From Costus lasius (taxonomy: Eukaryota; Streptophyta; Magnoliopsida; Zingiberales; Costaceae): a stretch of DNA of 64,000 bases. Under the pieces are notes generated by a model. The model worked only from the letters and a program-made list of their open reading frames with translations. It ran no database searches and was not told where the DNA came from. Positions 33,217-45,669 of the stretch are shown piece by piece. Location: assembly GCA_027563935.2 (NCBI GenBank), contig CM050453.2, positions 68,432,018 through 68,496,017 of the forward strand, in the 5' to 3' direction. A program made the translations under genes and the position numbers. How positions within the stretch are numbered: position 1 is the first letter of the stretch; each line of letters opens with the position of its first letter.

Positions 33217-34560
33217 GATGATGGGGTGCTGCAGGTGCATGGCCTATCGAAGTAATAATAAAAAATATCGTCCCACAGAAACCAATGACCAAGTACCAAC
33301 TATCTTAGGATCATTAGCTAGATGAATTCGAAAAGAGTTGAAATTAAACTTAACTTTGTTGCAAGAAGAGTAAAACACAATGGTTTGTAATCAAACTATG
33401 GAAAGCTCAAGACTATGAGTTCACCACTCTATGCCTTATGACTTTGCTAACAAAATATATTTTAAGAAGGGTTTTAATGTGTTGAAGGGGATTTATTTGC
33501 ATGTACAGATTGCCCCCTTTCAACGATACAGCTCGGTGTCTACCGGAGTTAATCCCCTACTCTTGTGGTTATTAACTCAAAATAAACCCATTAAGTTCTT
33601 GACAAATCATGTAAAAATCCCTCAAGTCAATTCGAACTACTTTTGTGTTCGAATCAACTAGTCCAAAAATTGTAGGTCCAACGTCGCAATTCACCTTTCA
33701 GTACTTCTTGCAATGTCTATAACATGGAAATTAGGGCAAGTAATCAACATATAAATAAGCACAACAATAACTGAATCAAACACAAGTAAAATACTTCAAA
33801 AGATGAAAATCAATTATTAAATCTTAATAACATAGAGGGTTACACCCTTAGTCCTGAAGAAGAAGTTTACACTAACATGGTAATCATGTTAGTGTTGTAA
33901 AAATCCATGTTTTTTTTATTACAATTTGCAAATAAAATAATAAATCAACAAGGAGGATGAAATTTGAGGCTCCTTTGTGAAGATCGATGCTGGTCGGCTA
34001 GAAAAACGAAGCTTTTCCTGTGAAAAAACACAGATCGCCACTAGTCGCCCAAAGTTTTGCCCCTTTGTCGAATTCACCTTGAACATCAACCAAAAAGTTC
34101 CAATAATCACACCTTAGGTAGATTATATAGTACTCCATCTTCGAATTAGGTTTTCGCCAAAATTTGGCTGGAAAACGAGTCAAATAAGGTAAGAAATAGG
34201 GTCAAACTTGAACTTGGCGGACATAATTATGGCCGTGACAAATATCATAGGCTAGCCGTAAATCTTTCTATTAATTCTATGATTTACACTAAGGAATATA
34301 CGGTCGTGATAAATATCACAAGTAGGCCATAATTTCTTTGGTACACTTCCTAGAAATTACGGCTGTGATGGAAATCATGGACAAGCTGTAATTTTCAAAC
34401 AAGCTCCGATTTGCATGAAATTTAATGGGCAACTTCGTCCTGACTTATGGAATTCATCTGTGCACTTAGATCTTCAAAAATCTATCAAAATCTAGTTGTT
34501 TTTTCCTAAAATATAACAAAAACGAAAAGGGGTGAAGATTCCAAACAAATACAAGAATTT
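33217..34560 (-). repeat. Gypsy-G-like LTR, reverse orientation
   Basis: Begins with a degenerate terminal block (GCAGGTGCATGG..TCGAAGTAATAA) that is the complement of the family's LTR end, and includes the TTACGG/CCGTAA hairpins at 34215-34395. With 31168-32739 it forms a diverged inverted repeat around a 477-bp spacer. The right end is uncertain. Confidence 0.6.
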
Positions 34561-35389
34561 AAGTCACAATGAATAGAAATGTGATAGAAATAAGAGAGAT
34601 TTTGTATAGAAAGTAGTGTAAAAATACTATATAAATATAAGACATTGGCCGATATATAGAAAACTATGAGAATGACAATGGCATGATATATATATGAATA
34701 TCATAAGTAAATGTAGTACATGTATTCAGACCAACAACAGGTCATAAGGCATAACACTAACAAGCAAGTAGCAAGGAGAAGTAGTGAGGGTGAGTAAGCA
34801 ATGGGGCAAGCAAGTGGCAACAACAAGCAGGAGGGGCAAATGGTGATGACAAGTAGGAGAGGCAAGCCTTGCAAGGGAGGCAATGTGTGAGTGATGAGTG
34901 GCAAGTAATGAGTCAGAGGAGCAGTAGGGTTTTTTAGTAAACTATTAATTTGTGGTAGGTTCTATTAGGAAAAAGCATAGTGTTTTTTAATAATTTGTAC
35001 GGGTGTGTAGTGAAAGACTACACGCAAACAATATTCCCTTCCTAGACGATCCAGGCAAGTTGAGAGAAGCAAAAAGTATGTAATAGGATTGTTACCCTTT
35101 AGATTTGGAGGTGGTGATAGAGATGATGACAAGCGTTGTATGCCCTATGTAGGAATCCACACAATAACCCCTTGACATTGCCCTTGTTTGTGTTTGGTGC
35201 TGCTAGCTTTAGGATAAGGGACCTAGCCTTAGGAGTGTTCCTTCTTATTTGGAAGTGACACCAACAAGGAAGGAAGGAAGGAAAAGGGGAGCAACCTCAA
35301 GGTGATGAGAGCAGCAACTTTAAGGTTGGAAATAGCTCATAAGAGAGTAGGGGGCAGTGGCAGTAGTCCCTGATCATGTCCTAGACCTA
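34561..35389. other. Unassigned AT- and purine-rich stretch
   Basis: No protein or RNA gene seen. It contains AAGTAG/GGCAAG-type simple repeats (34730-34920) and short GGAAGGAAGG runs near 35270. It may be the badly decayed rest of the Copia-B-like LTR to its right, but I could not align it. Confidence 0.5.
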
Positions 35390-35935
35390 TTAACCTAAAC
35401 TATGAGTTTAATCAAACATGATATAGATCTGATTTAGATCCATCTTTCTCTCAAATGGACTTGAATTATTACATAATTTGATCTAAGGTTGTCTAATCAA
35501 ACTACTACAAGTATCTATATGTGCAACCCTATAGGTTCCATATGATGCTGGCAATAATGGTTGATCAAGATCATCACATGTAGTGAAAATAAAGATATTC
35601 TACTACATAGGTTATAGGAAATAACTCATCTATCAATAACTCCTTATCAAGCAACAAGGTATCCTATTCAATACAATCATTTTGCCATACGATATTCTAA
35701 TTGAATAAGTGTCACACTTATTAACCCAATCTAGTGGACATGACATGATCAAGTTACACACCTAGGTATGACCATACACTTTCAGTTATTTTCCAATAAG
35801 TGGAGCCTTGTAGATATCAAACTTCTCTACGAAAGGGGCAAATCCTATATTGGTCTATCATACTCCACATACAGCCTATTATGTAACCAATAACAACTAT
35901 TATGACCTCATAGATACGGTGAAACAGTACAATAT
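35390..35935 (-). repeat. Copia-B-like LTR fragment, left part
   Basis: Diverged match to the middle of the Copia-B LTR in reverse (blocks around GTGCAACCCTATAGGTTCC, AAGTGTCACACTT, GGGGCAAATCCTAT). It is interrupted at 35936 by a Gypsy-G-like LTR and resumes at 37748. Confidence 0.65.
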
Positions 35936-37747
35936 TGATGACTCAAAAAGTCAATGACTTTTATATATTTATATTATCTATTTAAGACATTTTTGTATAA
36001 TTTCCCTTGTTGTTTGATTCAAATTGGTTATTTGGTTCAAAGTCTATAGATTTTTTTTATTTTTCAATTTTTTAGGTTAAATATGCATAATTTAATAGAT
36101 AACCAAACCAAGCAGACTAAGATATGAAGTTAAAGAAGACCCTAAACTAAAACTGCAAACAAAACTTCAAAATAAAAAAAGAAGGCCAAAATCACAGGGT
36201 TATGATTATTTACACTACAATCATCACACCCTTCTGATTGCAAAAATTGGGCAAAGTCAAGATATAGCTAAGTCTTTTACCCTTTTCGCTAAATCCAAAA
36301 ATTCAAGTTTAAATCCATTAATTTCTCAGCCAAATAGGCAAAATCAAAGGTGGAGGATGGACTATAAGAGATCGGTGAAGACAAATTTGAAGAACACAAA
36401 TGCACATGAGTGAATTTTGAGGGAGAAAAGAAAAAGGTAGGTGCTAGGGTTTTGGAGTTCACCAAGAGGTTTCCCAAGCACCTCTATGCACACAAAATAT
36501 GAGGGAAAGTTGCATAAATAAGAGGAGAAGGTGCACACAAAGTTTTAGAGTGATAGAAGATCAATATAGGGAGAAATCAAGATTAATAGTGGTGAAAATC
36601 TGAGAAGAATCACATAAGTCTTGAGCAGAGTTCTACCTGATAATCACAAGGTCATGATTAGTTGTTCGGCAATAGTCACACCCCTATGACAACAATGAAG
36701 TTGAACATAAATTTTTATTTTTATTTTTATTTACATCCCTAAACTATAAAACTAATGTATTTGGATTTTTACTATGATATCATGTCTCTTGTAGCATAAA
36801 ACATTTTTCTTGGGATTGAGGGAGTAGCCCTCTAATTTCTTAGTGATTTACATTATTATAATTTATCTTGCCCCCTTATTTGATGTTATTCTAATTCAAT
36901 TAAAGTGAGTTTATTATCCTTGTAATTATTTGAATTTAGATTATTGCATGTCTTGGGATTGAGGGAGTAGCCCTCTAATTTCTTAGTGATTTAAATTATT
37001 ATAATTTATCTTGTCTCCTTATTTGATGTCATGCTAATTCAATTAAAGTGAGTTTATTATCCTTGTAATTATTTGAATTTAGATTATTGCATGTCTTAGG
37101 GGTAATAACATGAACCGAGAGGTGACTTATAATTTCATAACCCTTTAATTAGGTCTATAGAATTAAACTATGAGAGTAGCTAAATCATACTAATCAAATT
37201 ATTAAAGTTAATCCCACATATAATAATTCTAGTTCATATAATTGCATTATTTCAGACAAAATAGTTCTACTGAGAAGTGAATTATATTGTTTGAAAAACT
37301 TTAACTAAACTTATTATTTAAGCTCCGAGAGAATCATAATATCACTTAAGAGATGAACCTGTGAGTTAAGCTATGAGAGTGACTCGTAATTCATTAGGTA
37401 CTAATACAAAATAACCATAGAACTTAAAACTAGAACAACAGGTCACAAGAGTAAAGGTTGGGTTAGTAAGAAGTTGGGCATCCGAAAGGAGACAATTGTA
37501 ACTTTAAGATAATTTCTCTTTAGTAAAACTCAGACAATTGATATAAAATTTTTTTATAATTTTATCAACAAGTATTAGAGTGTTGAACCTTTATCCGGAA
37601 TTTCTCTCACTATGTTCTAAAATTAATTCCAAAAACTAAACTTGCTTAGCTAGCATAAAAATAATTTATTGGTATTTAACACATAGGTCTCATTGGGATC
37701 GATATCTATTATTTCTTCAACATATCCATTCACTTGCGGACACATCA
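35936..37747 (+). repeat. Gypsy-G-like LTR (solo)
   Basis: 1812 bp from TGATGACTC to CTTGCGGACACATCA, the family's start and end. Removing one copy of an internal 143-bp duplication gives about 1.67 kb, close to the 1673 bp of the Gypsy-G LTR at 58270. Copia-B-like LTR lies on both sides, so this is an insertion, but I see no clean target duplication (aatat versus gttgt). Confidence 0.7.
36811..37096. repeat. 143-bp tandem duplication in the Gypsy-G-like LTR
   Basis: Two head-to-tail copies (36811-36953 and 36954-37096), each starting TGGGATTGAGGGAGTAGCCC, with only a few differences. Other Gypsy-G LTRs in the window have this segment once. Confidence 0.92.
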
Positions 37748-38068
37748 GTTGTATGAAAAAGATCAATCACAATATAGGAATGTTGATGACTTCAAGTCAA
37801 AGAATTATTACAAAACATTCGCTTCATGATATTGACTTGGTGACACCCATGTCAATAATCATGGTGGACTAATCGAGTACATCTGTCTTATTACACCTAT
37901 ATGTCTGCATTGGTGCCAAGCATTAAACAAACTCACACACCAATCTCACATATGCCTAAGTAATCCATTATCCACTAAGGTACTTTTCTGGGGATATTTT
38001 GAGAATTGAAAAGACCAAACTCTAGGACATCATCATATAATCCTATACTTTGCACAAGTGACATGTCT
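37748..38068 (-). repeat. Copia-B-like LTR fragment, right part
   Basis: Continuation of 35390-35935 toward the LTR start: matches to the blocks around TGACTTCAAGTCAA, the CCACTAAGGTAC region and TCATCATATAA. It is cut at about 38069 by another Gypsy-G-like LTR. Confidence 0.6.
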
Positions 38069-38298
38069 ACAAATGCGCAGATACATCAAAGTAATAAAAA
38101 GTTATTGATCCCATAGAGACTTATGTGTTAAGTACCAAATAATTATTTTTCTACTAGCTAAGCAATTCGATAATTTAAAAGGAATTTGAAAACGAGTAAT
38201 GAATGAAATTCAGAAAGAGAAATCTAGGACAAGGTTTCACTACTTTGATTTTTTATAATAAAAATATAATAGATATTTATGTCAATTGTTTGAGTTTT
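38069..38298 (-). repeat. Gypsy-G-like LTR, left part
   Basis: Terminal block of the family in reverse (GCGCAGATACATCAAAGTAATAA...). It continues at 47394 after the C4 insertion and ends with gtttt (38294-38298), the C4 target duplication. Confidence 0.7.
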
Positions 38299-40017
38299 TG
38301 AAGGGTCCCCTTCAAGGGGGAGCGCAAGCATGTGAAACCCCTTTCAAGAGGGGGGGCGAAAAACCCTTAAGGGTGGCGCATGACAATTACAAGCGGAAGC
38401 AAGGGTTTTCCATGGATCTTAGCAAGATAATATGATCAACTTGATGAAGTTTAGATCCATACCAAAGCCATGAGGAAGATGGCGACTTGGAAGTAAGAGA
38501 ACAAGAGAGGTCTCCTCCACAAGGCGCGCACACAAGAAGAAGTTGGCTTGCTCCTTGTCGTCCTTTGTGCTAGCAAAGGGCTTGAAGAATCCAAATCGCT
38601 TGAAGGAGAATCCTTGGATGTCTTCTTGGTTTGGCTTGCCGAATGCCTCTCTCCAACTCTCGGCGATCATGCACACTCAAGAGCACACATTCGCCCAAGA
38701 GAGAAGCCATCACGCAAAGGCGTTTCTTGGCTTAAGCGTTTAGGCGTTGAGACTTCCATATATGGTAAGTCTTCACTCCACACGTTCACACTTAGTGAAC
38801 TAATCAAAACGCTTAATTAATTTGAACCATGCGTTCACATCCTTGAACCGGTTCAATTGACTTTGGTTCAACAACCAAATCAAACCAAGACCAAACCAAG
38901 ACATGCCATGGTCTAAATCTAGTATGAACCATGAAGGTTCAAGATCTAACCATACATATCTAGATGCACTTGATCTCACTGATCTAGCATCAATACTCTC
39001 GATCGAAGCTTACCGATCTTAAGCTCTAATCAATCAAACATGATCAGACCAGATCTCACTTACAATCAGAGTCTACTCTCCTTTAACTGAACCAAAACAA
39101 TTCAGTCCACACGATCTGACATGAGTAAGCCATATCATCAAATTGTGCGACCCTGAGGGTTTCCTTTAAATGTCGGTAACGACAACTTACATTATCACGA
39201 TCAGTGAGGGGTATCTAGCAACACATCACTGTCTCCCGATATAAAGGAAAGAGTCTTCCAAGACTACACCCAAACCACAGCACAAGTGTGAATCAAACTC
39301 ACGAGGCATGCATGTTTCCTTTGCCACTGGATGTTCTTATTGGACAAGCATGTCAAGCCTATAACTCCAATAGGATGAGCATGATTAGATCAGATGATCA
39401 CTGTCATCTGGGTATGGCCATACACTTTCTCAATCATCTCATACAGGGGGGCCCTCTAGAACATCACACTCCTTGAACAAGGAGACGGCAATCCTTTATC
39501 TATCACTAGTGCCCTAACCTGACTCAAGCTCATCATCCAAGATAGTCTATAATCATTATGTTTCAAATGATATTGAACTACCTCAAAACAATGACAATCA
39601 TCATTTAGAAACACAAGTGATCTCAAGTCAAAGGAAAATGTGCCACTTGCTGCTATCAAGGATTATTCACATTGTGACAAACAATTGAATATCCTAGAAG
39701 GGTCTGTCCAGTACATCCAATGTACCCATGAGTCTACATCTTATTCCATGCTCGAAGCATCCTATAAGATTAGCACACACATATTAGTCTCAATCATATC
39801 AAGGCTGTCTCATGTTCACCAAGATATTTCGACTAAGGACATAGAGCCTGTCAGCCTAGCTGAACAGCTTTGAGACATTATTCAGAAGTACACTTATTAC
39901 AGCAGACAAGGTAACAACCTGAATAATAACCATGCCTTTATAAACATAAGAGTTTATTACATGATACTTATACAATCCCAAGGCCTCAAACATTAGCCTT
40001 AAGGGCATACCCCAACA
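38299..40017 (-). repeat. 3' LTR of C4
   Basis: 1719 bp; plus-strand ends TGAAGGGTCCCC and CCCCAACA. A subtype of the Copia-A LTR distinct from C2/C3 in its last 100 or so bases (CTTGAAGGGG repeat near the end). Confidence 0.94.
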
Positions 40018-40032
40018 ATCTCCCACTTGCAC
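40018..40032 (-). promoter_or_regulatory. Polypurine tract of C4
   Basis: Complement reads AAGTGGGAGAT directly beside the 3' LTR, as in C1 and C2. Confidence 0.8.
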
Positions 40033-40037
40033 TTAAT

Positions 40038-43000
40038 CTAATGGTTGAGAAACCTCAAACCCATATTATTACAGTGCTTCTCATGCTTTTGCTGCGCCAG
40101 AGGCTTGGTAAGCGGGTCTGCCAGATTGTCATCTGTATGAACCTTGCAGATTTTGATCTCGCCACGATCAATGATCTCCCGGATCAAGTGAAACCGTCTC
40201 TGTATGTGCTTGGACTTCTGGTGCGACCGTGGTTCCTTTGCTTGTGCGATTGCTCCAGTGTTATCACAGAAGATAACCAAAGGATCTGCACTCGAAGGAA
40301 CGACACCAAGTTCTCTCACGAACTTGCGAATCCATACTGCCTCCTTGGATGCTTCCGAGGCTGCAACATACTCGGCTTCTGTTGTGGAATCAGCAACAGT
40401 TGACTATTTGAAACTCTTCCACACCACAGCACCTCCATTCAAGCTAAAAACATAGCCTGATTGCGATCGGAAATCATCCTGGTCCGACTGGAACGAAGCG
40501 TCAGTATATCCCTCTATACTGAGTTCTTCCTGACCACCATATATCAAGAACATATCTTTGGTCCTCCGCAGATATTTTATAATGTTCTTGACTGCAATGC
40601 AGTGCGCCAAACCTGGATTACTTTGGAAATGACTGGTCACGCTTAACCCGTAAGCGACGTCTGGGCGAGTACACAACATCGCATACATTATGGACCCAAT
40701 AGCCGAAGCATAAGGCGTATTGTCCATTTCATCTTTCTCCGTCTGTGTTTGTGGACACTGACTCTTCGAAAGATTCAGACTATGTCTGACTGGAAGATAT
40801 CCACGTTTAGAAGTCTCTAAATGGAATCTCTCCAGGACTTTATCGATGTAAGTACTCTGGCACAGCCCGAGAAGCCTCTTAGATCTATCCCGGTAGATCT
40901 TCACACCTAACACATAGGCTGCTTCTCCTAGATCTTTCATCTGGAAACATTTTCCTAACCATGCTTTAACAGCATGCAGTTCAGGAATATCATTTCCAAT
41001 GATCAAGATATCATCGACGTAGAGGACTAGGAAAGTAATCACGCTCCCACTAAACCTCTTATATACACACGGGTAATCCTCGTTCTTGATGAAACCAAAC
41101 TCAGAGATTGATTCATCAAAACGAATGTTCCAGCTTCTAGATGCTTGTTTAAGTCCATAAATGGACTTCTTTAACTTGCATATTTTATGACGATCTGATG
41201 GATTCGTGAAGCCTTCAGGTTGTGTCATATACACATCCTCATCCAGATTTCCATTAAGGAAAGCTGTCTTCACATCCATCTGCCAGATCTCATAATCGTA
41301 ATATGCAGCTATCGCGAAAAGAATCCGAATAGACTTGAACATGGCCACAGGTGAGAAAGTTTCATCATAATCTATCCCGTAGATTTGTTTGAAACCTTTC
41401 GCAACTAGCCTGCCTTTATAGGTAACCACGTTACCATCCATGTCAATCTTCTTCTTGAAGATCCATTTACAGCCTATAGGGATTACTCCCGGAGGCGGAT
41501 CAACCAAATCCCAGACTTGGTTATCTGACATGGAGTCCATCTCGGCTCGCATAGCATTAAGCCATCTAGCTGACTCCGGTCCACTGACCGCATCCGCATA
41601 AGTGAGGGGTTCATCATTATCAATGATGTAGACTCCGTCATAGCGCTCAGGCTGTCGACGGATCCTTCCCGATCTACGCGGTTCCCGTGATATTTGAGCC
41701 TCAGGTTGTGTAGTAACCTGATCTACCGGCTCAGGCACATCCAACTGTGCTTGACTACTTTGTCCTTCTTCTGGATTCTCATCCAGCTTTATTTCTCTCC
41801 CACTAGCCTCTTGCAGAAGAAACTCCTTCTCAAGAAATATGGCCGTCCGAGCAACAAATACTTTGTTCTCCTTGGGATCGTAGAAATAATAACCCTTAGT
41901 TTCTTTAGGGTAACCGACAAAGATGCATTTCTCAGATCTGCTCTCCAGTTTCCCAGAGGCGAGCTTTTTGACATAAGCCTCGCAACCCCAGATCCTGATA
42001 AATGTCAAGCTTGGCTGTTTCCCATACCATAACTCATATGGTGTCTTAGAAACTGCCTTGGATGGCACTCGGTTTAGTACCTTTGCAGCTGTTTCCAGTG
42101 CAAATCCCCAAAAGGAGTATGGAAGAGTAGCCTGACTCATCATAGAACGAACCATATCAAGTAACGTTCTATTTCTCCTCTCGGACACACCATTCCATTG
42201 TGGTGTTCCTGGCGGAGTGAGCTGTGAGATAATCCCACACTCTTTTAGATAGTCAGTAAATTCTCGACTTAGGTATTCACCACCTCGATCAGAACGAAGT
42301 GCCTTGATATTTCGGCCTAGCTGATTTTGTACTTCATTCTTGAACTCTTTGAACTTGTCAAAAGATTCACTCTTATGTCTCATAAGATAGACATAACCAT
42401 ACCTACTGAAATCATCAGTAAAGGTAATGAAGTACTGATAGCCACCTCTAGCATGTTTACTAAATGGCCCACACACATCACTGTGTATGAGGTCAAGTAA
42501 ACCTGAAGCCCTTTGACCTTTGTTAGGAAAAGGTGACTTCGTCATTTTACCCATCAAACAAGCTTTGCATGTATCAATCTCCTTGTAGGAGAATGATCCC
42601 AGCAGTCCATGATCATGCAACCGCTTAATGCGCTTCTCGTTTATATGGCCCAAACGACTATGCCATAGCAAGGTGCTGTCATCAGCATACTTGGCTTTCT
42701 TATTATCAATGTTGTGTATCAAATGTTCCATGTCCAACATGAACAACCCATTGTTAATTGAACCAGTAGCATACACAATATTATCTAGAGAAAGTACACA
42801 CTTTGAAGTCTTGCATTCAAAGGAAAAACCCTTCCTGACAAGAGCAGGAATGGAGATAATATTCTTGGTAATACTGGGTACAAAATAACAATTGTTTAAT
42901 TCTAATACAATGCCAGATGGTAAAGAAATGAAATAGTCTCCTACAGCAACAGCAGCAACCCGTGCCCCGTTTCCAACGCGTAGGTCTACCTCATGCTGTC

Positions 43001-43922
43001 CCACCTGTCTTCTTCTCCTGAGTTCCTGTACATTTGAACAAATGTGAACTCCACATGCAGTGTCCAACACCCATGATATAGAAGAAGATGAAAACATGAC
43101 TTCAGTCACGAATATACCTGAGCCAGAAGCGATGCTTCCCCTCTTGTCTCCTTGGAGCGCTTTACAGTCCTTTTTCCAGTGACCCAGCTGGCCACAGTGG
43201 AAACACCTATTGTCCTTCGACCGCTTGACCTTCTGTTTCAGAGCCTTGCTGTAATTCTTGACAGGGGCCTTGCCCTTCTTCCCCTTCTTCTTGTTCCTTG
43301 AAGGAACCATCAAGACAGAGGTTGAAGGCTTTCCCTTCAGAGTTTCCTCAGTTGTCAAGAGCATATTCAGCAGCTCTGCCGGCGTACAATCGATTTTGTT
43401 CATATTAAAGTTAATAATGAACGCATCGAAAGAGGGCGGGAGAGACTGCAGAATAATATCCACAGCAAGCTCCTGGTTGATGGTATGCCCCAGTTTCTCC
43501 AGAGCCTCCTTGTGCCCAATCATCTTGAGCACGTGAGCTCCCACTGGGCTCCCTTCAGCCAGTTTGCTCTGAAAGAACAGCTTCGTCAGATTATAGCGTT
43601 CTGTCCTCGCCTGTGCAGCATACAGCATCTTGAGGTTCGCTATAATCTCTATAGCCGACATATCCTCATGCTGACGCTGCAGCGGTGGCGTCATAGACGC
43701 TAGCATCAGGCAAGCGACATCAATGCTATCATTGACATGCTTATCATAGGCTTCACGAACCGCCCTTGCGGCGTTCGCAGCGGGTTGAGGCGGCACAGCC
43801 GTCTCGAGGACATACAGTTTCCTCTCTGCCTTAAGAACGATCTTAAGGTGTCCGAACCAGTCAGAGAAGTTCGGCCCAGCAAACTTCTCCCTTTTCAGTA
43901 GGGATCGCACATTGAAGCTCAT
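40038..43922 (-). pseudogene. Copia-A Gag-Pol of C4, one premature stop
   Basis: A single frame of 1295 codons from ATG 43922 to the stop at 40038-40040, interrupted only by TAG at 40404-40406 (codon 1173), where C1 has CAG; a C-to-T change. The stop follows WKSFK in RNase H and would remove the last part of that domain, including the CDNTGA aspartate. Upstream domains: Gag, zinc knuckle starting at C240, protease DTACG, integrase HHCC and D..D..E, RT YVDD at 968-971. EDDPCVY reads EDYPCVY just before the RT core. The element could give Gag, protease, integrase and most of RT; full activity would need readthrough or help in trans. Confidence 0.93.
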
Positions 43923-45655
43923 GGTGTTCGTTGCTGCAGGAATCTACAACAAGCAAGAACAGCAAGGTCAGTATCAATGTTAAGAATCAATCCAGGACTT
44001 GAGAAAGATTCTTTTTCTCACTATTTTGTCTGACTGAAAAATCCAGTAAACAGTCCGAAAGAGTAACACTCTTTTAGTGAGATGGGATCCAGATTTCATA
44101 CTTGGTCTCCGCGTCCCGCTCAGGCGAGATAAGATGCACAGAGAAGACAAGCACTAATTTCTGGTAGGCTGTCCCAGCCAATCGCCAACCCGTGCGATTC
44201 CCCTTCATCTGGGCAATCCAGCAGACTGTGCCAACTGAGTTGGTACAACACAATCTCTGACCCCGCAGATGGCTGCCTCCATGTGCTACAATATGCGCCA
44301 CATATGTAGCCTACATGGTCAAGCTGACCCGACCTACTCCCTGGACCACCACGTGCTATGCTGAGCAACGAGAAGCGATAAATCCCTTCTCTGTAACACG
44401 CAGGTGAAATCTAGCACCGTCTGAAGATAGATGGACGTGCCCACTGAGTGGGTACATCACGGCTCCAACGATAGTCAGAACGGTGAGGTTTCGCGTCAGA
44501 AGGCTTTCCGAGCTTGATATATTAGCGTTGGATTTTAACGGTCTTTTATCTTCTTCACTATCATGCAATTCCTATGGTGATAGCAGAAGATAAACTCATG
44601 CAGTTCTAATTATATAAGCAATAAAAAGAAAGCATGGATCTTATGTGGTAAAAGCCCATGAACCCTAAGTAAGACCTTAATTTTACTTAAGTCTTCACTT
44701 GAGCTCTTTTGCATCTCATCTGGTCCAACCCAGGGCCCTAGCTCCAAGAGCACCTCAGGTGCGCCACCAGCTGAATGCCCCTCTTGGATGTGTGCTTTTG
44801 TGCTCTTGTCTAATCAAAATACATTTTTGATCTATCTAGACAAGCTTTGACTCGCAGGTCAATTATACAATAGATTAATAAAAAATGTGATTCGCAGATC
44901 ACAATAATATTAACTTATAATTAACCAGGCACGCAGGCCCCAGCACAGCACACATTAGGGCAACCCACATAAGATTAAATAAACAAGCATATGGTCTCAA
45001 TCATCATGTGATCCAATCAAGAAATTAAATTTTTGAAAACCCCATAGGCATCAATTTTAACTTCCTTATGTGTCCTACAACCTTACAATGGTCCATTGAT
45101 AGGGATCCACTCATCCATCTAGTTAGATCCCCTGCCCTTGCATGCACCGAGTCCTAACTGACCCGAGTTGACCTAATGGTCAACCATGCATGCGCTAAGG
45201 GCTTGAACAGCTTTCAAGAGTTCTGGCAAGCGGGTGTGACCCCGGGCCTAACTCAAGAGTGTTCACTGGTTGTCTCAACCAGACCTCGCTACACGCCTAA
45301 GATGCAATCGACCTATGGCCACCTCGTGCTTGCGCACAGGTGCCATCTGGTCGATCCATCTAGGCTGTCAGATGGTCTGATCAGACTATTGGATCTAACC
45401 TAGAGGTGACTTCAACCCGATCAACCCATCTAAGGGTTTATAGTAGGTGCCACTTAGGTCTAGTGAGGCGCGCAAGTGATTAGTTTTTCTTAGAAAAACT
45501 ACAACGACAAGCGCCAACTTACATGCGCCAAAATAACAAAATATTCTCATGTTAAGTTTCGGCATGCAACTTAGATCTAAGCATACTTTTACATGCGCAA
45601 ACATGGATCACAAAAATATATATCAAGCAATCATATTAACATGCTGCAACCGCAT
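43923..45655 (-). mobile_element. C4 untranslated leader
   Basis: Same leader as C2/C3, with the TCTCGC..GCGGGA hairpin (complement at 44114-44129) and the acceptor-like TTGTTGTAG (complement at 43944-43952). No coding sequence recognised. Confidence 0.85.
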
Positions 45656-45667
45656 GCTTTGATACCA
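45656..45667 (-). promoter_or_regulatory. Primer binding site of C4
   Basis: Complement reads TGGTATCAAAGC: one change from the tRNA-Met match of C2 and C3 (G to A at base 9), two bases from the LTR. Confidence 0.88.
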
Positions 45668-45669
45668 AT

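Noticed and set aside
35931..37752. Target duplication around the 35936-37747 Gypsy-G-like LTR
   Set aside because: Flanks aatat and gttgt do not match; the flanking Copia-B-like sequence is too diverged to define the insertion point.
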